NCBI RefSeq assembly: GCF_024357955.1 | Contig: NZ_JANEYT010000034.1 | Location: forward strand, 1 to 50,641 | Source: Photobacterium pectinilyticum | GTDB lineage: Bacteria > Pseudomonadota > Gammaproteobacteria > Enterobacterales > Vibrionaceae | Direction: 5' to 3' | DNA: 50,641 nucleotides | Part shown: one piece after another, positions 1 to 8,147 of the stretch | Position numbering within the stretch: position 1 is the first letter of the stretch | How the letters are laid out: the number at the start of each line of letters is the position of its first letter | Position numbers and translations under genes: made by a program | Notes under the pieces: generated by a model | Database searches by the model: none | What the model saw: only the letters and a program-made list of their open reading frames with translations | What the model was told of the DNA's origin: nothing

Positions 1-35
1 GTCGAGATATCCATATTTCGATACCTCTATTAGAT

Positions 36-65
36 CAAAGGCCTAGCTTAAAAGCCAGGCCTTTG
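36..65 (-). terminator. Hairpin terminator downstream of the MOSC/reductase gene
   Basis: Inverted repeat CAAAGGCCT...AGGCCTTTG, with a short AT-rich loop, lies about 55 bp beyond the stop codon of the minus-strand gene. A second small hairpin (AGCCACC, GAAA loop, GGTGGCT) sits at 77-94. Either could end the transcript; neither has a long T run on the minus strand. Confidence 0.5.
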
Positions 66-119
66 TCATCAATCTGAGCCACCGAAAGGTGGCTGCTTTA
101 TATTGAGTATTTCGAGAAT

Positions 120-1958
120 CTAGTCGACTAGCTCGACATCGGTTTTCGGGACGCAGCAGCACGCTAACACTTTGCCTGACTCTCTATCGCCTGGTAGCAA
201 AGCGGGGACATCCGGTTGGTCTACCTCACCGGATTCAAGCGTCATCTTACAAGCACCACAGAGCCCTGCTCGGCAGCTGTTGGACACGTTAAGTCCAGAG
301 GCTTCTGCCTGTTCAAGCAAGGTCTTTTGGTTATTACCGCTAAACAAATAGCCATTGATGCTGATAGACACCGTTTGGGCTTTGTTGCTCTGACGTGTAA
401 CAGGACCAAACGCTTCTTGGTGATATTGTGCCGGATCGAGGCCTGCATTGAGCAGTAATGTTTTTGCATCATCCATGAAATTATTTGGGCCACAGACGAA
501 GACTTGTCGCTCAACCAAAGCATCGATTTGCTCTAGATGGGCAGCGCCAAGCCGCTTTGACAAGCCTTTCCAGTTTTTATCCGGCTGACTAAGAGAAATC
601 ATTACTTTCAATTGTGGGAACCGTTTTTCAAGTTTATTCAATTCTTCAAGATAAGGAATATCGGCTTGGGAGCTGCACTGATGATAGAAAACAACATCCC
701 GCACCTGATCATGGTCGGCGAGATAACGCAGCATCGAAATCATTGGTGTCACGCCACTGCCAGCAGAGAGCAGCAGTAACTTGTCGGTGTGATGGCCTAA
801 ATGAAAACTGCCACCAGGCTGCTGGGCCACCAAAGTATCGCCTACTTGGAAATGATCATGGAGCCAGTTCGAAATTCGGCCGTCATCGACACGTTTTACC
901 GATATCGCATAGCGTCCTGGGCGCGAAGGACTCGAAGATAGGGTATAGCGGCGGGCAACGTATTCGCCGTTGATTTCAACTTGGATTGGCAGGTGCTGGC
1001 CCGGCTGATAAGTTGGAAGTAATTGCTGTTTTACCGGCTCTAGCCAGAATGTAGAAAAGTCTCGGGCAATGTCTTCGCGTTCAACGCAAGTCAGGGTAAC
1101 GGATTGGATGCCGCTATCCAGATAAATCTCTTTTGGCTTGGTTTCTAGGACTTCAACTTTATCGCCTGCACTGATCATACCTTCGTTTAGGGCAATCAGA
1201 TTTTGACCAAAATAAACCTCGCCGCTGCCGTCTGAGCGGAAGGCCGACAAGGTATTAAGTGGTTCTTTTAGTTGGCTGAACTCTCCGGTTGCCGGATCTA
1301 CCGTGGTCAAAATACAGCGCGAGCAAGGCTTCACGGCTTCAAATTCCACTTCGCCAATACGAATACGCTTCCAGCCATCCTCTGCGAAAGGCTCTGTTCC
1401 CGATACAACCAAGTTGGTACGGAACTGATCCATGGTGTGGTGCTGTGGACTGCGGGTATTGAGCTCTTCCAGCGATGCTTCGCTGATGATGAGCAATGGG
1501 TAGCCATCGGCAAAGCTAACATTTTGATTGAGCTTTGCTCTTAGGCGTTGTGATTGTTCACCCGTAAATAACAGTTGAACCGGTTCGCCGATGACTTGGC
1601 TGAACCATTCATTGGCTGCTTCGGTAGTGAGGTAGGCGTTGAAGGTGTCTTTCCAGACGGTCGCAACCGATTCAGTCATCGCAAAGTCAGCATAGTGTAG
1701 CTTGAGAGATGGCTGGCCCGGGAAGGTGAGGACCAAACCATTCGGAAGAAGAGCCGCTGATACTTTGACTAATTGTGGATGTTTTCTTGCAGTGATCATA
1801 CTGCCATCTAACCGGGTGACCATCAATCGGCGATCAAAGCTCAACCCTTGCAGCTCAACCCATGCTTGAGATGGGCTAATGCCAGCAATCGATTTAACGG
1901 GAAAAACATTGATTTGGCTTAGCGCCGGAATATTGGCTGATTTGCTCACAGTTTTCAT
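120..1958 (-). CDS. YcbX-like MOSC protein fused to FAD/NAD(P)H reductase and 2Fe-2S ferredoxin
   Basis: 612-residue three-part redox protein. Residues about 8-275 are a MOSC_N plus MOSC domain, with the cofactor-region motif PCSRCI near 213 and FADGYP near 149. Residues about 283-390 are a ferredoxin-reductase FAD domain (RRYTLSSSPS), and about 390-505 an NAD(P)-binding part (LLSAGSGVTPMISML, CGPNNFM). Residues about 530-612 are a plant-type 2Fe-2S ferredoxin (CRAGLCGAC, then CCC near the end). E. coli YcbX, as I recall it, has only MOSC and ferredoxin and detoxifies N-hydroxylated bases. Here a reductase of the Hcr type lies between them, so the protein could take electrons directly from NAD(P)H. 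No signal peptide, so cytoplasmic. The start is uncertain: the AAGGA directly abuts this ATG and is better spaced for a GTG three codons later. Confidence 0.9.
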   Translation of the reverse strand: MKTVSKSANIPALSQINVFPVKSIAGISPSQAWVELQGLSFDRRLMVTRLDGSMITARKHPQLVKVSAALLPNGLVLTFPGQPSLKLHYADFAMTESVATVWKDTFNAYLTTEAANEWFSQVIGEPVQLLFTGEQSQRLRAKLNQNVSFADGYPLLIISEASLEELNTRSPQHHTMDQFRTNLVVSGTEPFAEDGWKRIRIGEVEFEAVKPCSRCILTTVDPATGEFSQLKEPLNTLSAFRSDGSGEVYFGQNLIALNEGMISAGDKVEVLETKPKEIYLDSGIQSVTLTCVEREDIARDFSTFWLEPVKQQLLPTYQPGQHLPIQVEINGEYVARRYTLSSSPSRPGRYAISVKRVDDGRISNWLHDHFQVGDTLVAQQPGGSFHLGHHTDKLLLLSAGSGVTPMISMLRYLADHDQVRDVVFYHQCSSQADIPYLEELNKLEKRFPQLKVMISLSQPDKNWKGLSKRLGAAHLEQIDALVERQVFVCGPNNFMDDAKTLLLNAGLDPAQYHQEAFGPVTRQSNKAQTVSISINGYLFSGNNQKTLLEQAEASGLNVSNSCRAGLCGACKMTLESGEVDQPDVPALLPGDRESGKVLACCCVPKTDVELVD

Positions 1959-2223
1959 CCTTGTGTCGTTATTGTTTGTATGGATGACGTCATTCTACCA
2001 AATAGTTTTTCGCTGAGGAGTAAAAATCATCAGCCGTAAAAGCAATAACAGTGATGTCGTGGGAGCTGCAAATGGCTGCTAGGGTGGATTTTGTGCTTCG
2101 CTATTTTATACATATTTACAATATTTTTGATTAAGGATATAAGTTTTTTGAATGTTGTAAGTAATAAAGCAGATTGGTCGTTCATAATATTTGGAAAATA
2201 GTAAATTATTTAAAGAGGGAGCT

Positions 2224-3840
2224 ATGAACCTATTACGGCATTATGGGGTAAGGGTCAAATTATTGGCACTTATCGCCATTGCAGTTATTTTAATGCTAGT
2301 AAATGCAGTATTCCAGGTCAATGAAAGTTACCAGAGTGACATTGTTGACCGTCAAGAATCAATGCAGGAGCAAGTGAAAGCGGCGATTTCTTTGGTTCAA
2401 TATTACTCGGACAAGTATCCACTTGATCAACAGACTGCTCAGCAGGAAGCTAAATCGGCACTTTCTGCTATGCGCTTCGATGGGGATAACTATTTTTGGG
2501 TGATAGCTACGGATAATACGCTCGTTATGCACCCATTGCGTCAGCAGCAAGAAGGGCAATCGATGCAGGCCATTACCGATGCATCAGGTAAGCAGCACTG
2601 GCAAGAAATGACGACCATAAGTCGCCGATCTGGTAGCGGTTTCTTAGATTACGCTTGGATCGCACCTAACGGTGAGATTTCTGAGAAAATCTCCTATGTT
2701 GAGAACTTTTCTAAATGGGGCTGGGTAATTGGCACCGGTGTTCATTTAATGGATATTGAAGAACGCTTCTTCGACAGTATTGTTTTCCAGTTCGGTGTCA
2801 GCCTTGTCGCTATCGCTATTTTGGTTGGATTAGGGCTTTGGATTAGCAATGATATCAGTCAGCCGCTCCAACAATTGATCGATAGAGTTCGCAAGCTGGA
2901 ACAAGGGGATTTGACCCAGAATTTCACCATGGATCGCCGTGATGAGATCGGTCAAATTGCACAAGTGCTTCACCAAGCTTCTTCTTCTCTGCGAACGACG
3001 CTGCAAGCAGCCAATCTCAATGCTCAGCAGTCGGTTAGTATGGCTGGGACGATTGCTGCAGCCAGTGAGCAGTGTGCTCAATCCATTACCGAGCAAAACC
3101 AGCAGTTAGCTCAACTGGCTACAGCGATGGAAGAGATGAGCGCAACAATTACTGACGTCGCTAAAAATGCCGAGACGGTTTCTGCTTCGACCGCTGAAAT
3201 CAATGCGCAGGTTGATGCCAGTAACCAACGCATGGTGAAGGCGATGGCCGCGATTCACAGCGTTTCTCAGGGAATCGAGAATTCTGATCAGCGTGTGGGT
3301 GAGCTAAAAGACGGGGTAGAAGAAATTGGCAATGTGACCCAGGTGATCCAAGGGGTTTCAGAGCAAACCAACTTGCTCGCACTCAATGCTGCTATTGAAG
3401 CAGCGCGTGCTGGCGAGCAAGGCCGAGGGTTTGCTGTGGTAGCCGATGAGGTGCGTAATTTAGCAAGTCGCACTCAGCAGTCGACGATTGAGATCCAGGA
3501 TACTATCGACAAGCTGACACAAAGTACCTTAAATACCGTGAAGTCGATGGCGGAAAGCACCGAGCAGACACAATACAGCGTTGAACATACCGAGCAGGTG
3601 CAGAACGAGCTTAACCGTATCGCTGGGTTAGTAACAGATGCCAACGATATGATCATGCAAGTTGCTACGGCGGCAGAGCAGCAAGGTACGGTAACGGAAG
3701 AGGTGAACAACACCGTTAACCTTATCCATACCGCGACTGACGATATCAATAAAGCAGCCCAGCATTTGGCATCGGAAAGCCAATCACTGAGCGAAGCTGC
3801 GGCTACGTTGGGTGATCAGCTGAAGCAATTTAAAGTGTAA
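2224..3840 (+). CDS. Methyl-accepting chemotaxis protein with Cache sensor
   Basis: 538-residue transmembrane chemoreceptor. It has TM1 at about 10-32, a periplasmic single Cache domain ([26 protein letters not shown] near its end) and TM2 at about 185-207. A HAMP domain follows, then a long coiled-coil signalling domain with the conserved hairpin tip ([20 protein letters not shown]). The ligand is unknown; Cache domains of this type commonly bind small organic acids. The ATG at 2224 was chosen because AGAGGGAG precedes it; an upstream in-frame TTG has no ribosome site. Monocistronic, followed by a hairpin terminator shared with trxC on the other strand. Confidence 0.93.
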   Translation: MNLLRHYGVRVKLLALIAIAVILMLVNAVFQVNESYQSDIVDRQESMQEQVKAAISLVQYYSDKYPLDQQTAQQEAKSALSAMRFDGDNYFWVIATDNTLVMHPLRQQQEGQSMQAITDASGKQHWQEMTTISRRSGSGFLDYAWIAPNGEISEKISYVENFSKWGWVIGTGVHLMDIEERFFDSIVFQFGVSLVAIAILVGLGLWISNDISQPLQQLIDRVRKLEQGDLTQNFTMDRRDEIGQIAQVLHQASSSLRTTLQAANLNAQQSVSMAGTIAAASEQCAQSITEQNQQLAQLATAMEEMSATITDVAKNAETVSASTAEINAQVDASNQRMVKAMAAIHSVSQGIENSDQRVGELKDGVEEIGNVTQVIQGVSEQTNLLALNAAIEAARAGEQGRGFAVVADEVRNLASRTQQSTIEIQDTIDKLTQSTLNTVKSMAESTEQTQYSVEHTEQVQNELNRIAGLVTDANDMIMQVATAAEQQGTVTEEVNNTVNLIHTATDDINKAAQHLASESQSLSEAAATLGDQLKQFKV

Positions 3841-3870
3841 GTTACTCTCGAATAAGTCGTGATGTTATAG

Positions 3871-3901
3871 AAAGCTCTAGTCTCTTGGCTAGAGCTTTTT
3901 T
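3871..3901. terminator. Bidirectional terminator between chemoreceptor and trxC
   Basis: Stem AAAGCTCTAG / CTAGAGCTTT with an 8-nt loop and a T run on the plus strand. The A run on its left side gives a T run on the minus strand, so it can serve both convergent genes. Confidence 0.8.
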
Positions 3902-3908
3902 ACAACGT

Positions 3909-4343
3909 TTACTTAGTCAAAGCCTGATTGAGCCATTGGTCAAATTGACCTTTCGGTAGGGCACCATTGATTGTCTCAACCATTTGACCGTGTTTAAACA
4001 CCATGATGGTTGGAATACTACGGATACGGTATTGTGCCGCCAGCGCTTGCTGCGCTTCCGTATCAATTTTGACAAAGCGCACATCACCGTTACGTTCTTT
4101 CGCAACATCTTCGAAGATCGGGGCGAAGCCAACATCGCCATTACACCATGGGGCCCAGAAATCAACCACAATAGGCTTGTCGCTTTGGATAAGGGAAAGG
4201 AAGTTGTCCGTTGTCCCTTCGATAGGTATGCCATCTAGCAATCGATCCTTACAGGCGCCACAAGTCGCAATGTCGTTCACTCGTTCTGTTGGTATACGAT
4301 TTATAGCCTTGCAGTGAGGACAGCGGGTAGTCATTGTAGTCAT
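3909..4343 (-). CDS. trxC: Thioredoxin 2 (TrxC-like) with CNGD in place of CxxC
   Basis: 144 residues, the usual TrxC length. The N-terminal zinc-ribbon cysteines are intact (CPHC near 8-11 and CGAC near 33-36), and the thioredoxin fold follows (VVDFWAPW, cis-proline loop SIPTIMVF, GALPKGQF). TrxC normally reduces protein disulphides through a WCGPC or similar CxxC site. Here the reading is W-C-N-G-D-V-G-F-A-P: the first cysteine is kept and the second is aspartate, with flanking residues still aligned and no length change. The protein may therefore be a monothiol form, inactive as a classical disulphide reductase, or carry a sequence error. The start at 4343 has a TGGAA site at normal distance. 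Confidence 0.9.
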   Translation of the reverse strand: MTTMTTRCPHCKAINRIPTERVNDIATCGACKDRLLDGIPIEGTTDNFLSLIQSDKPIVVDFWAPWCNGDVGFAPIFEDVAKERNGDVRFVKIDTEAQQALAAQYRIRSIPTIMVFKHGQMVETINGALPKGQFDQWLNQALTK

Positions 4344-4509
4344 AATCGGGTTCCAGTAAGTCTTGTTGCTTACTAATTTAACGACTACCCAAGTATAAGC
4401 AAAGCAGGATTAACAGATTACTTTGATAGAAAGAATCTATCGTTTAGTTTTACTTCAAATTCTACGGTCGTTACTTTGTTGTTCATCTTGTATTCGTTGG
4501 GGGTGAGGC

Positions 4510-4707
4510 TTAATGGATCAGCCCAAGCTCTTTAGCTTCCTCAATCGTTAGGCCACTAGCACGAATGTCGCGAAGCATCTCAATACGGCGGCGTGCTTCA
4601 GCCTGCTGGCGTTTGTTTTTGGAGATGTGCGAAGCGGTTTCATCTTTGAAATCCCACTTGGAAGACACATCAGACATCTCATTGTGGTCGATAGAATTGA
4701 TAGACAC
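4510..4707 (-). CDS. Small charged helical protein, unknown function
   Basis: 65 residues, hydrophilic, with a basic helix (KNKRQQAEARRRIEMLRDI) and a C-terminal part that reads like a helix (GLTIEEAKELGLIH). The start is GTG at 4707, five bases after a full AGGAGG. An ATG two bases earlier opens another frame with cysteine-rich, shadow-like composition, so the GTG is preferred. I do not recognise the family; the size and basic helix would fit a small regulatory or nucleic-acid-associated protein, but that is not shown. Confidence 0.65.
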   Translation of the reverse strand: MSINSIDHNEMSDVSSKWDFKDETASHISKNKRQQAEARRRIEMLRDIRASGLTIEEAKELGLIH

Positions 4708-5086
4708 ATTAACCTCCTAATTAATACCTGCGTCGAAATCAACTTATCTTTATCAGACGATTATGACGGCGTTAAGACGTTCAGATCGACTTTGTGACAC
4801 ATTCCAAAATTGTGCAAATTCCATGAAAACTTGCTTTTCTCTCCACCCAAACAGGGGTAGTGTTGATAGTTCCACTTGCATAAAAAATCATGTGGTCAGA
4901 TCACCTTTTCAAGCATCTCATATTTCCTCACCGCTACAGCTAATTTATCGCTACTAACAGTTTAATAATTAATAGTGTAACTATTTGTTTATTAATAAGT
5001 TTGGTTGTTATTTGTTATGATTGATTGCATCGTGAGCGCTTGGGTTTGGTCGGGGTCTACAGTGTCCTGAATATCCATCACACAAT
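4708..5086. other. Gene-free stretch upstream of the 65-aa gene
   Basis: About 380 bp with no convincing gene. The right part is AT-rich (around 4950-5010). The left part should hold the promoter for the minus-strand 65-aa gene. The right end carries what may be the former promoter of the decayed tRNA-Ser copy at 5087. Confidence 0.6.
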
Positions 5087-5168
5087 GGAGAAATGGCTGA
5101 GTGGTTGAAAGCACTGGTCTTGAAAAACGGCATACGTTTGTAGCGTATCTAGGGTAAGCCCTCCGCCA
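5087..5168 (+). pseudogene. Decayed tRNA-Ser(UGA) copy lacking the T arm
   Basis: 82 nt nearly identical to the intact tRNA-Ser at 7680-7770 through the acceptor 5' strand, D arm, anticodon loop (CTTGAAA) and variable arm. After AGGGT about 14 nt holding the T loop and half the T stem are missing, and it resumes at the 3' end (CTCCGCCA). One anticodon-stem pair is also broken. It cannot fold as a tRNA. The following hairpin resembles the terminator after tRNA-Asp at 7985. Confidence 0.85.
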
Positions 5169-5172
5169 CGAC

Positions 5173-5205
5173 AAAAAAGCCTCAGCAGAAATGCTAAGGC
5201 TTTTT
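5173..5205. terminator. Terminator after the tRNA-Ser remnant
   Basis: AAAAAAGCCTCAGCA, GAAA loop, TGCTAAGGCTTTTT: an imperfect stem with A and T runs on both sides. It probably also serves the convergent alcohol dehydrogenase gene. Its sequence is close to the terminator following tRNA-Asp. Confidence 0.8.
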
Positions 5206-5228
5206 AGTATGTGTTGGTTTCGGAGGGG

Positions 5229-6401
5229 CTAGGATGGCTCAAGAAACTGGGTGAGCAGTGCCTCGCCTTGCTGCTGGCTTAGGTATCCGGGAACTGGGTA
5301 GGTTCCATGGGCTTCAGCAAGAGCACGTTTAGTGATCAATGGGATCTCATCTTCTTTTAGCTCAGGGAAGGAGGTTGGGATATTCAGTTGAGCATTAAGA
5401 TTGCTGACCGCTTCGATAAACTCCTCTGCGGTGTCCAATCCGATCACTTCGGCAAGCAATGCTAACCGCCGTTCGCAGTAAGGTTTCAATAAACTCAGTA
5501 CTTTGGGTAACAACACGGCATTAGCAAGTCCATGGGGAACGTTGTACATGCCGCCTAGCTGGTGGGCAAAAGCATGGACATAACCGACATAAGCACGGGT
5601 GAAGGCACATCCAGCTTCATAAGAAGCGACAGCCATCTGCTCTCTGGCCTCTAGGTTAGCCCCATCTTCAAAAGCGGTCGGTAAATGAGCGAATATTTTC
5701 TCGGTCGCCTGGGTGGCATATTTGTCGGTGAGTGGGGTGTGGTAGGTACCAATAAATGATTCAATAGCGTGAGTCAGCGCATCCATACCGGTTGCTGCAG
5801 TAATCGGCTTGGGTAGGCCGACCATGAGTTTGGGATCAATCAGCGCAAAGTCAGGCAGTATGGCCGGATCGATAATCGCGAATTTCTCTCGTGCACTCGG
5901 GTCCGACACCACAGCAGCGACAGTCGCTTCTGAGCCTGTGCCCGCAGTGGTAGGGATAGCCATAAAGGGCGGTAATTTTTTCCTGATCTTTAATTTACCC
6001 GCCAACCGGCGAACCGGTTTGTTGCGAACAATTTTCGCCCCAATAGCTTTGGCACAATCAATTGGCGATCCGCCACCGATAGCAATAATGGCATTGCATT
6101 TTTGCTCTTTGAATAAATCTGCCCCTACCGCCACGTTGGCGATGCTCGGATTGGGTTTGACCTCGTCATAGATGACAAACTCAATCCCCTGTACGTTCAG
6201 TGAATCGCAAAGCGAAGCGGTTAAGCCGAGGGAGTTAATCATCGCATCGGTAACGATTAGCACCTTTTTCGCCCCTTTTGAGGCCATTAAGGCTCCCGCA
6301 TTGGCCACACTATCGGCACCCATTTCCAATTGGGGAAACGGAATCGTGATTAATTTGTTGAGCTGTTTATTGATTCCGACAACCGTTTTGTAGAGCAACA
6401 T
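5229..6401 (-). CDS. Iron-containing alcohol dehydrogenase
   Basis: 390-residue group III (Fe-dependent) NAD(P)-linked alcohol dehydrogenase. Visible are the nucleotide-binding GGGSPIDCAKA near 107, TTAGTGSEA near 150, and metal ligands in GMDALTHAIES (Asp/His) and in the AHQLGG...PHGLANA region. Length is typical. The start at 6401 follows an AAGG at normal distance; a GTG and an ATG farther upstream in frame would place the site inside the coding region. The substrate is unknown; members oxidise or reduce short alcohols, lactaldehyde, 1,3-propanediol or similar. It stands alone, so context gives no pathway. Confidence 0.9.
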   Translation of the reverse strand: MLLYKTVVGINKQLNKLITIPFPQLEMGADSVANAGALMASKGAKKVLIVTDAMINSLGLTASLCDSLNVQGIEFVIYDEVKPNPSIANVAVGADLFKEQKCNAIIAIGGGSPIDCAKAIGAKIVRNKPVRRLAGKLKIRKKLPPFMAIPTTAGTGSEATVAAVVSDPSAREKFAIIDPAILPDFALIDPKLMVGLPKPITAATGMDALTHAIESFIGTYHTPLTDKYATQATEKIFAHLPTAFEDGANLEAREQMAVASYEAGCAFTRAYVGYVHAFAHQLGGMYNVPHGLANAVLLPKVLSLLKPYCERRLALLAEVIGLDTAEEFIEAVSNLNAQLNIPTSFPELKEDEIPLITKRALAEAHGTYPVPGYLSQQQGEALLTQFLEPS

Positions 6402-6502
6402 AGTTAACATCCTTTTAAACACGTGTTTGAATTATAATCAGAGTTGACTATAAGTGTATGGGATGTCCTTCATAGTTAAACAAAAAGGTGATGCCATATG
6501 CT

Positions 6503-6530
6503 TATTGGCTATTGGCTATTGGCTATTGGC
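6503..6530. repeat. Four tandem copies of a 7-bp unit
   Basis: TATTGGC repeated four times without interruption, covering the 3' end and stop codon of the neighbouring minus-strand gene. Seven is not a multiple of three, so copy-number change could alter the extreme C-terminus. Confidence 0.9.
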
Positions 6531-6878
6531 TAATAGCTCTTCCAGAGGGGAAGCGTGCGAAGTTAGCCTGTTGTTACGATATAGGTAGCTTTTGATACTT
6601 TGGCTGCCATCGCTGAATGACTTGGTGATTTGATAGGGAGTGCCTTTGGCAAGGTGCCAGAGAAAATACTTGGCAGCACTATCGAAGGTTTTATCGGCGT
6701 CCAATTCGTTATGTTCGGTTAGGGGAGAGTTAAAGGCAAACTGAGTCAATGTGATAGCATCACCGTGTTCAAGGCGTTGTTTCTCGACATGCTCAAAGCC
6801 AAATTCATGTGCTATTGGGGCAATACCACCTGGCAACATATGAGCGGGTATGACTAATGTTGCATGAGAGAGTGTCAT
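6516..6878 (-). CDS. Hypothetical 120-aa protein
   Basis: I do not recognise this family. It is soluble, about neutral, with no signal peptide or membrane segment. Recurrent features are AFNSPLTEHNELDADKTFDSA and YQITKSFSDGSQS, suggesting a small alpha/beta protein. AGGAAAAG precedes the ATG at good distance. The last codons and the stop lie inside a heptamer repeat array. Its promoter region would overlap that of the divergent dioxygenase-like gene, so the two may share control. Confidence 0.65.
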   Translation of the reverse strand: MTLSHATLVIPAHMLPGGIAPIAHEFGFEHVEKQRLEHGDAITLTQFAFNSPLTEHNELDADKTFDSAAKYFLWHLAKGTPYQITKSFSDGSQSIKSYLYRNNRLTSHASPLEELLANSQ

Positions 6879-7000
6879 TTCTTTTCCTATATGATTTTAT
6901 ATTATCGTGGCACAGGCTGAAGATAATAGACAGGGATCTTCAACGCAATTTCTTTATTGGCTGCCACACTGTAAGTAAGTCAGCTAAGGGAGAAATGGTG

Positions 7001-7576
7001 ATGAAGAGACGGCATTTTTTGGCATTGTGGTCGATGTTGTTTGCGAAACCTCTTTGGGCAAAACAACCTTATACTATCACTCCGTCACAGGCTGAAGGGC
7101 CATTTTATCCGGTAGAGCCAATTCCGATGAGGGCAAATTTGATTTTGCAGGAACAAGGATTAGCCGGAGAACCGATAGCTTTGCTGGGACGCGTATTGGA
7201 TTCCCATGGATTGCCTTTATCTGGTATCAAGGTAGAGATTTGGCAATGTGACGGCGAAGGAGTATACGATCACCCGCAGCAGCCAAATAATCAAGCATTT
7301 GACCGCCATTTTGCTGGTTTTGGCGCAGTAGAGACAGATAATGAAGGCCAATATCAGTTCCGCACGATTTATCCTGTGCCATATACCGGCCGACCGCCAC
7401 ATATTCATGTGAAACTTTGGCAAGGGGCCAATGAGATATTGACTAGTCAACTTTACCTTAAAGGACAGACGGGTAATGAGTGGTGGGGTGGGCGTGAGCG
7501 ACAGTATCTTCAGTTTGAACCTAAACAATTATCGGGTGGCGTTGTTGGAGAATTTGATTTTATTGTCGCCACTTGA
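7001..7576 (+). CDS. Exported intradiol-dioxygenase-like protein
   Basis: 191 residues. The N-terminus MKRRHFLALWSMLFAKPLWA is a twin-arginine-like signal peptide, so export to the periplasm is likely. The body matches the intradiol ring-cleavage dioxygenase fold: SQAEGPFYP, then LSGIKVEIWQCDGEGVYDHP, then RTIYPVPYTGRPPHIHVKLW. The four expected non-haem Fe(III) ligands can be placed: Tyr in VYDHP, Tyr in PYTGRPP, and both His of HIH. Catechol-type substrates are usual for the family, but no aromatic degradation genes are nearby. The ATG at 7001 is preferred because the GGGAG site is too close to the ATG at 6995. Confidence 0.85.
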   Translation: MKRRHFLALWSMLFAKPLWAKQPYTITPSQAEGPFYPVEPIPMRANLILQEQGLAGEPIALLGRVLDSHGLPLSGIKVEIWQCDGEGVYDHPQQPNNQAFDRHFAGFGAVETDNEGQYQFRTIYPVPYTGRPPHIHVKLWQGANEILTSQLYLKGQTGNEWWGGRERQYLQFEPKQLSGGVVGEFDFIVAT

Positions 7577-7638
7577 TCGGTTATCCCTCAAAAAATCGGA
7601 AAACTGGTGGTATTGTGAGCGGTCGAGATTTTGGGGTG

Positions 7639-7667
7639 TTTACAACACTCTAAGGGATCTATATTAT
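7639..7667 (+). promoter_or_regulatory. Promoter of the tRNA-Ser/tRNA-Asp transcript
   Basis: TTTACA at 7639-7644, exactly 17 bp, then TATTAT at 7662-7667, about 12 bp before the tRNA-Ser 5' end. The spacing and both hexamers fit a strong sigma-70 promoter. Confidence 0.75.
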
Positions 7668-7679
7668 CTCCCCCACAAC

Positions 7680-7770
7680 GGAGAGATGGCTGAGTGGTTG
7701 AAAGCACCGGTCTTGAAAACCGGCATACGTTTGTAGCGTATCTAGGGTTCAAATCCCTATCTCTCCGCCA
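7680..7770 (+). tRNA. tRNA-Ser(UGA)
   Basis: 91 nt including encoded CCA, class II with a long variable arm. The acceptor GGAGAGA pairs with TCTCTCC; the anticodon stem CCGGT/ACCGG encloses CTTGAAA with anticodon TGA; the T loop is TTCAAAT. It reads UCA and other UCN serine codons. Its own promoter lies just upstream, and it is likely co-transcribed with tRNA-Asp. Confidence 0.97.
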
Positions 7771-7810
7771 CATTTTAATAGTCAGTATTTTTACTGGCTG
7801 TTTGACTTCT

Positions 7811-7847
7811 GGGGAAGTAGGGTTCAAATCCTCCATTCCCAGAGCGT
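7811..7847 (+). pseudogene. tRNA 3'-end fragment between the two tRNAs
   Basis: Shares the block TAGGGTTCAAATCC with the T arm of the adjacent tRNA-Ser, flanked by a short inverted repeat (TGGGGAA / TTCCCA). No D arm or anticodon arm is present. It looks like a leftover from duplication or deletion of tRNA genes within the transcript. Confidence 0.55.
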
Positions 7848-7898
7848 CTCCCCACATTCTAGAAATTGGATGGTTACCATCGAGTTTCATACAGAATT

Positions 7899-7975
7899 GG
7901 AGCGGTAGTTCAGTTGGTTAGAATACCGGCCTGTCACGCCGGGGGTCGCGGGTTCGAGTCCCGTCCGCTCCGCCA
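7899..7975 (+). tRNA. tRNA-Asp(GUC)
   Basis: 77 nt with encoded CCA. Acceptor GGAGCGG pairs with CCGCTCC; the anticodon loop CTGTCAC gives GTC; the T arm GCGGG-TTCGAGT-CCCGT is canonical. A strong terminator follows directly. Confidence 0.97.
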
Positions 7976-7984
7976 CTACAACGA

Positions 7985-8015
7985 AGCCTCAGTCGAAAGA
8001 CTGAGGCTTTTTTGT
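7985..8015 (+). terminator. Terminator of the tRNA operon
   Basis: Perfect 10-bp stem AGCCTCAGTC / GACTGAGGCT, GAAA tetraloop, followed by six T. A textbook intrinsic terminator. Confidence 0.93.
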
Positions 8016-8147
8016 ATGCGTTGAGTTTGGCGTTCGCCCTTCGGTCGAATGAGTCCCGCAGGGAGGCCTGCCCGACGTGTACGACACTCAGCTCTCCGCT
8101 AGATCTCTTATGATAACAGTCATATTTACCGGTATGCCTATATCGGG

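Noticed and set aside
4763..4957. 64-codon plus-strand frame in the gap before the tRNA-Ser remnant
   Set aside because: No ribosome site, Ser/Cys-rich chance-like composition, no recognisable motif.
8021..8100. GC-rich stretch after the tRNA operon as a structured RNA
   Set aside because: Only small local hairpins were seen; no promoter or terminator defines a separate RNA.
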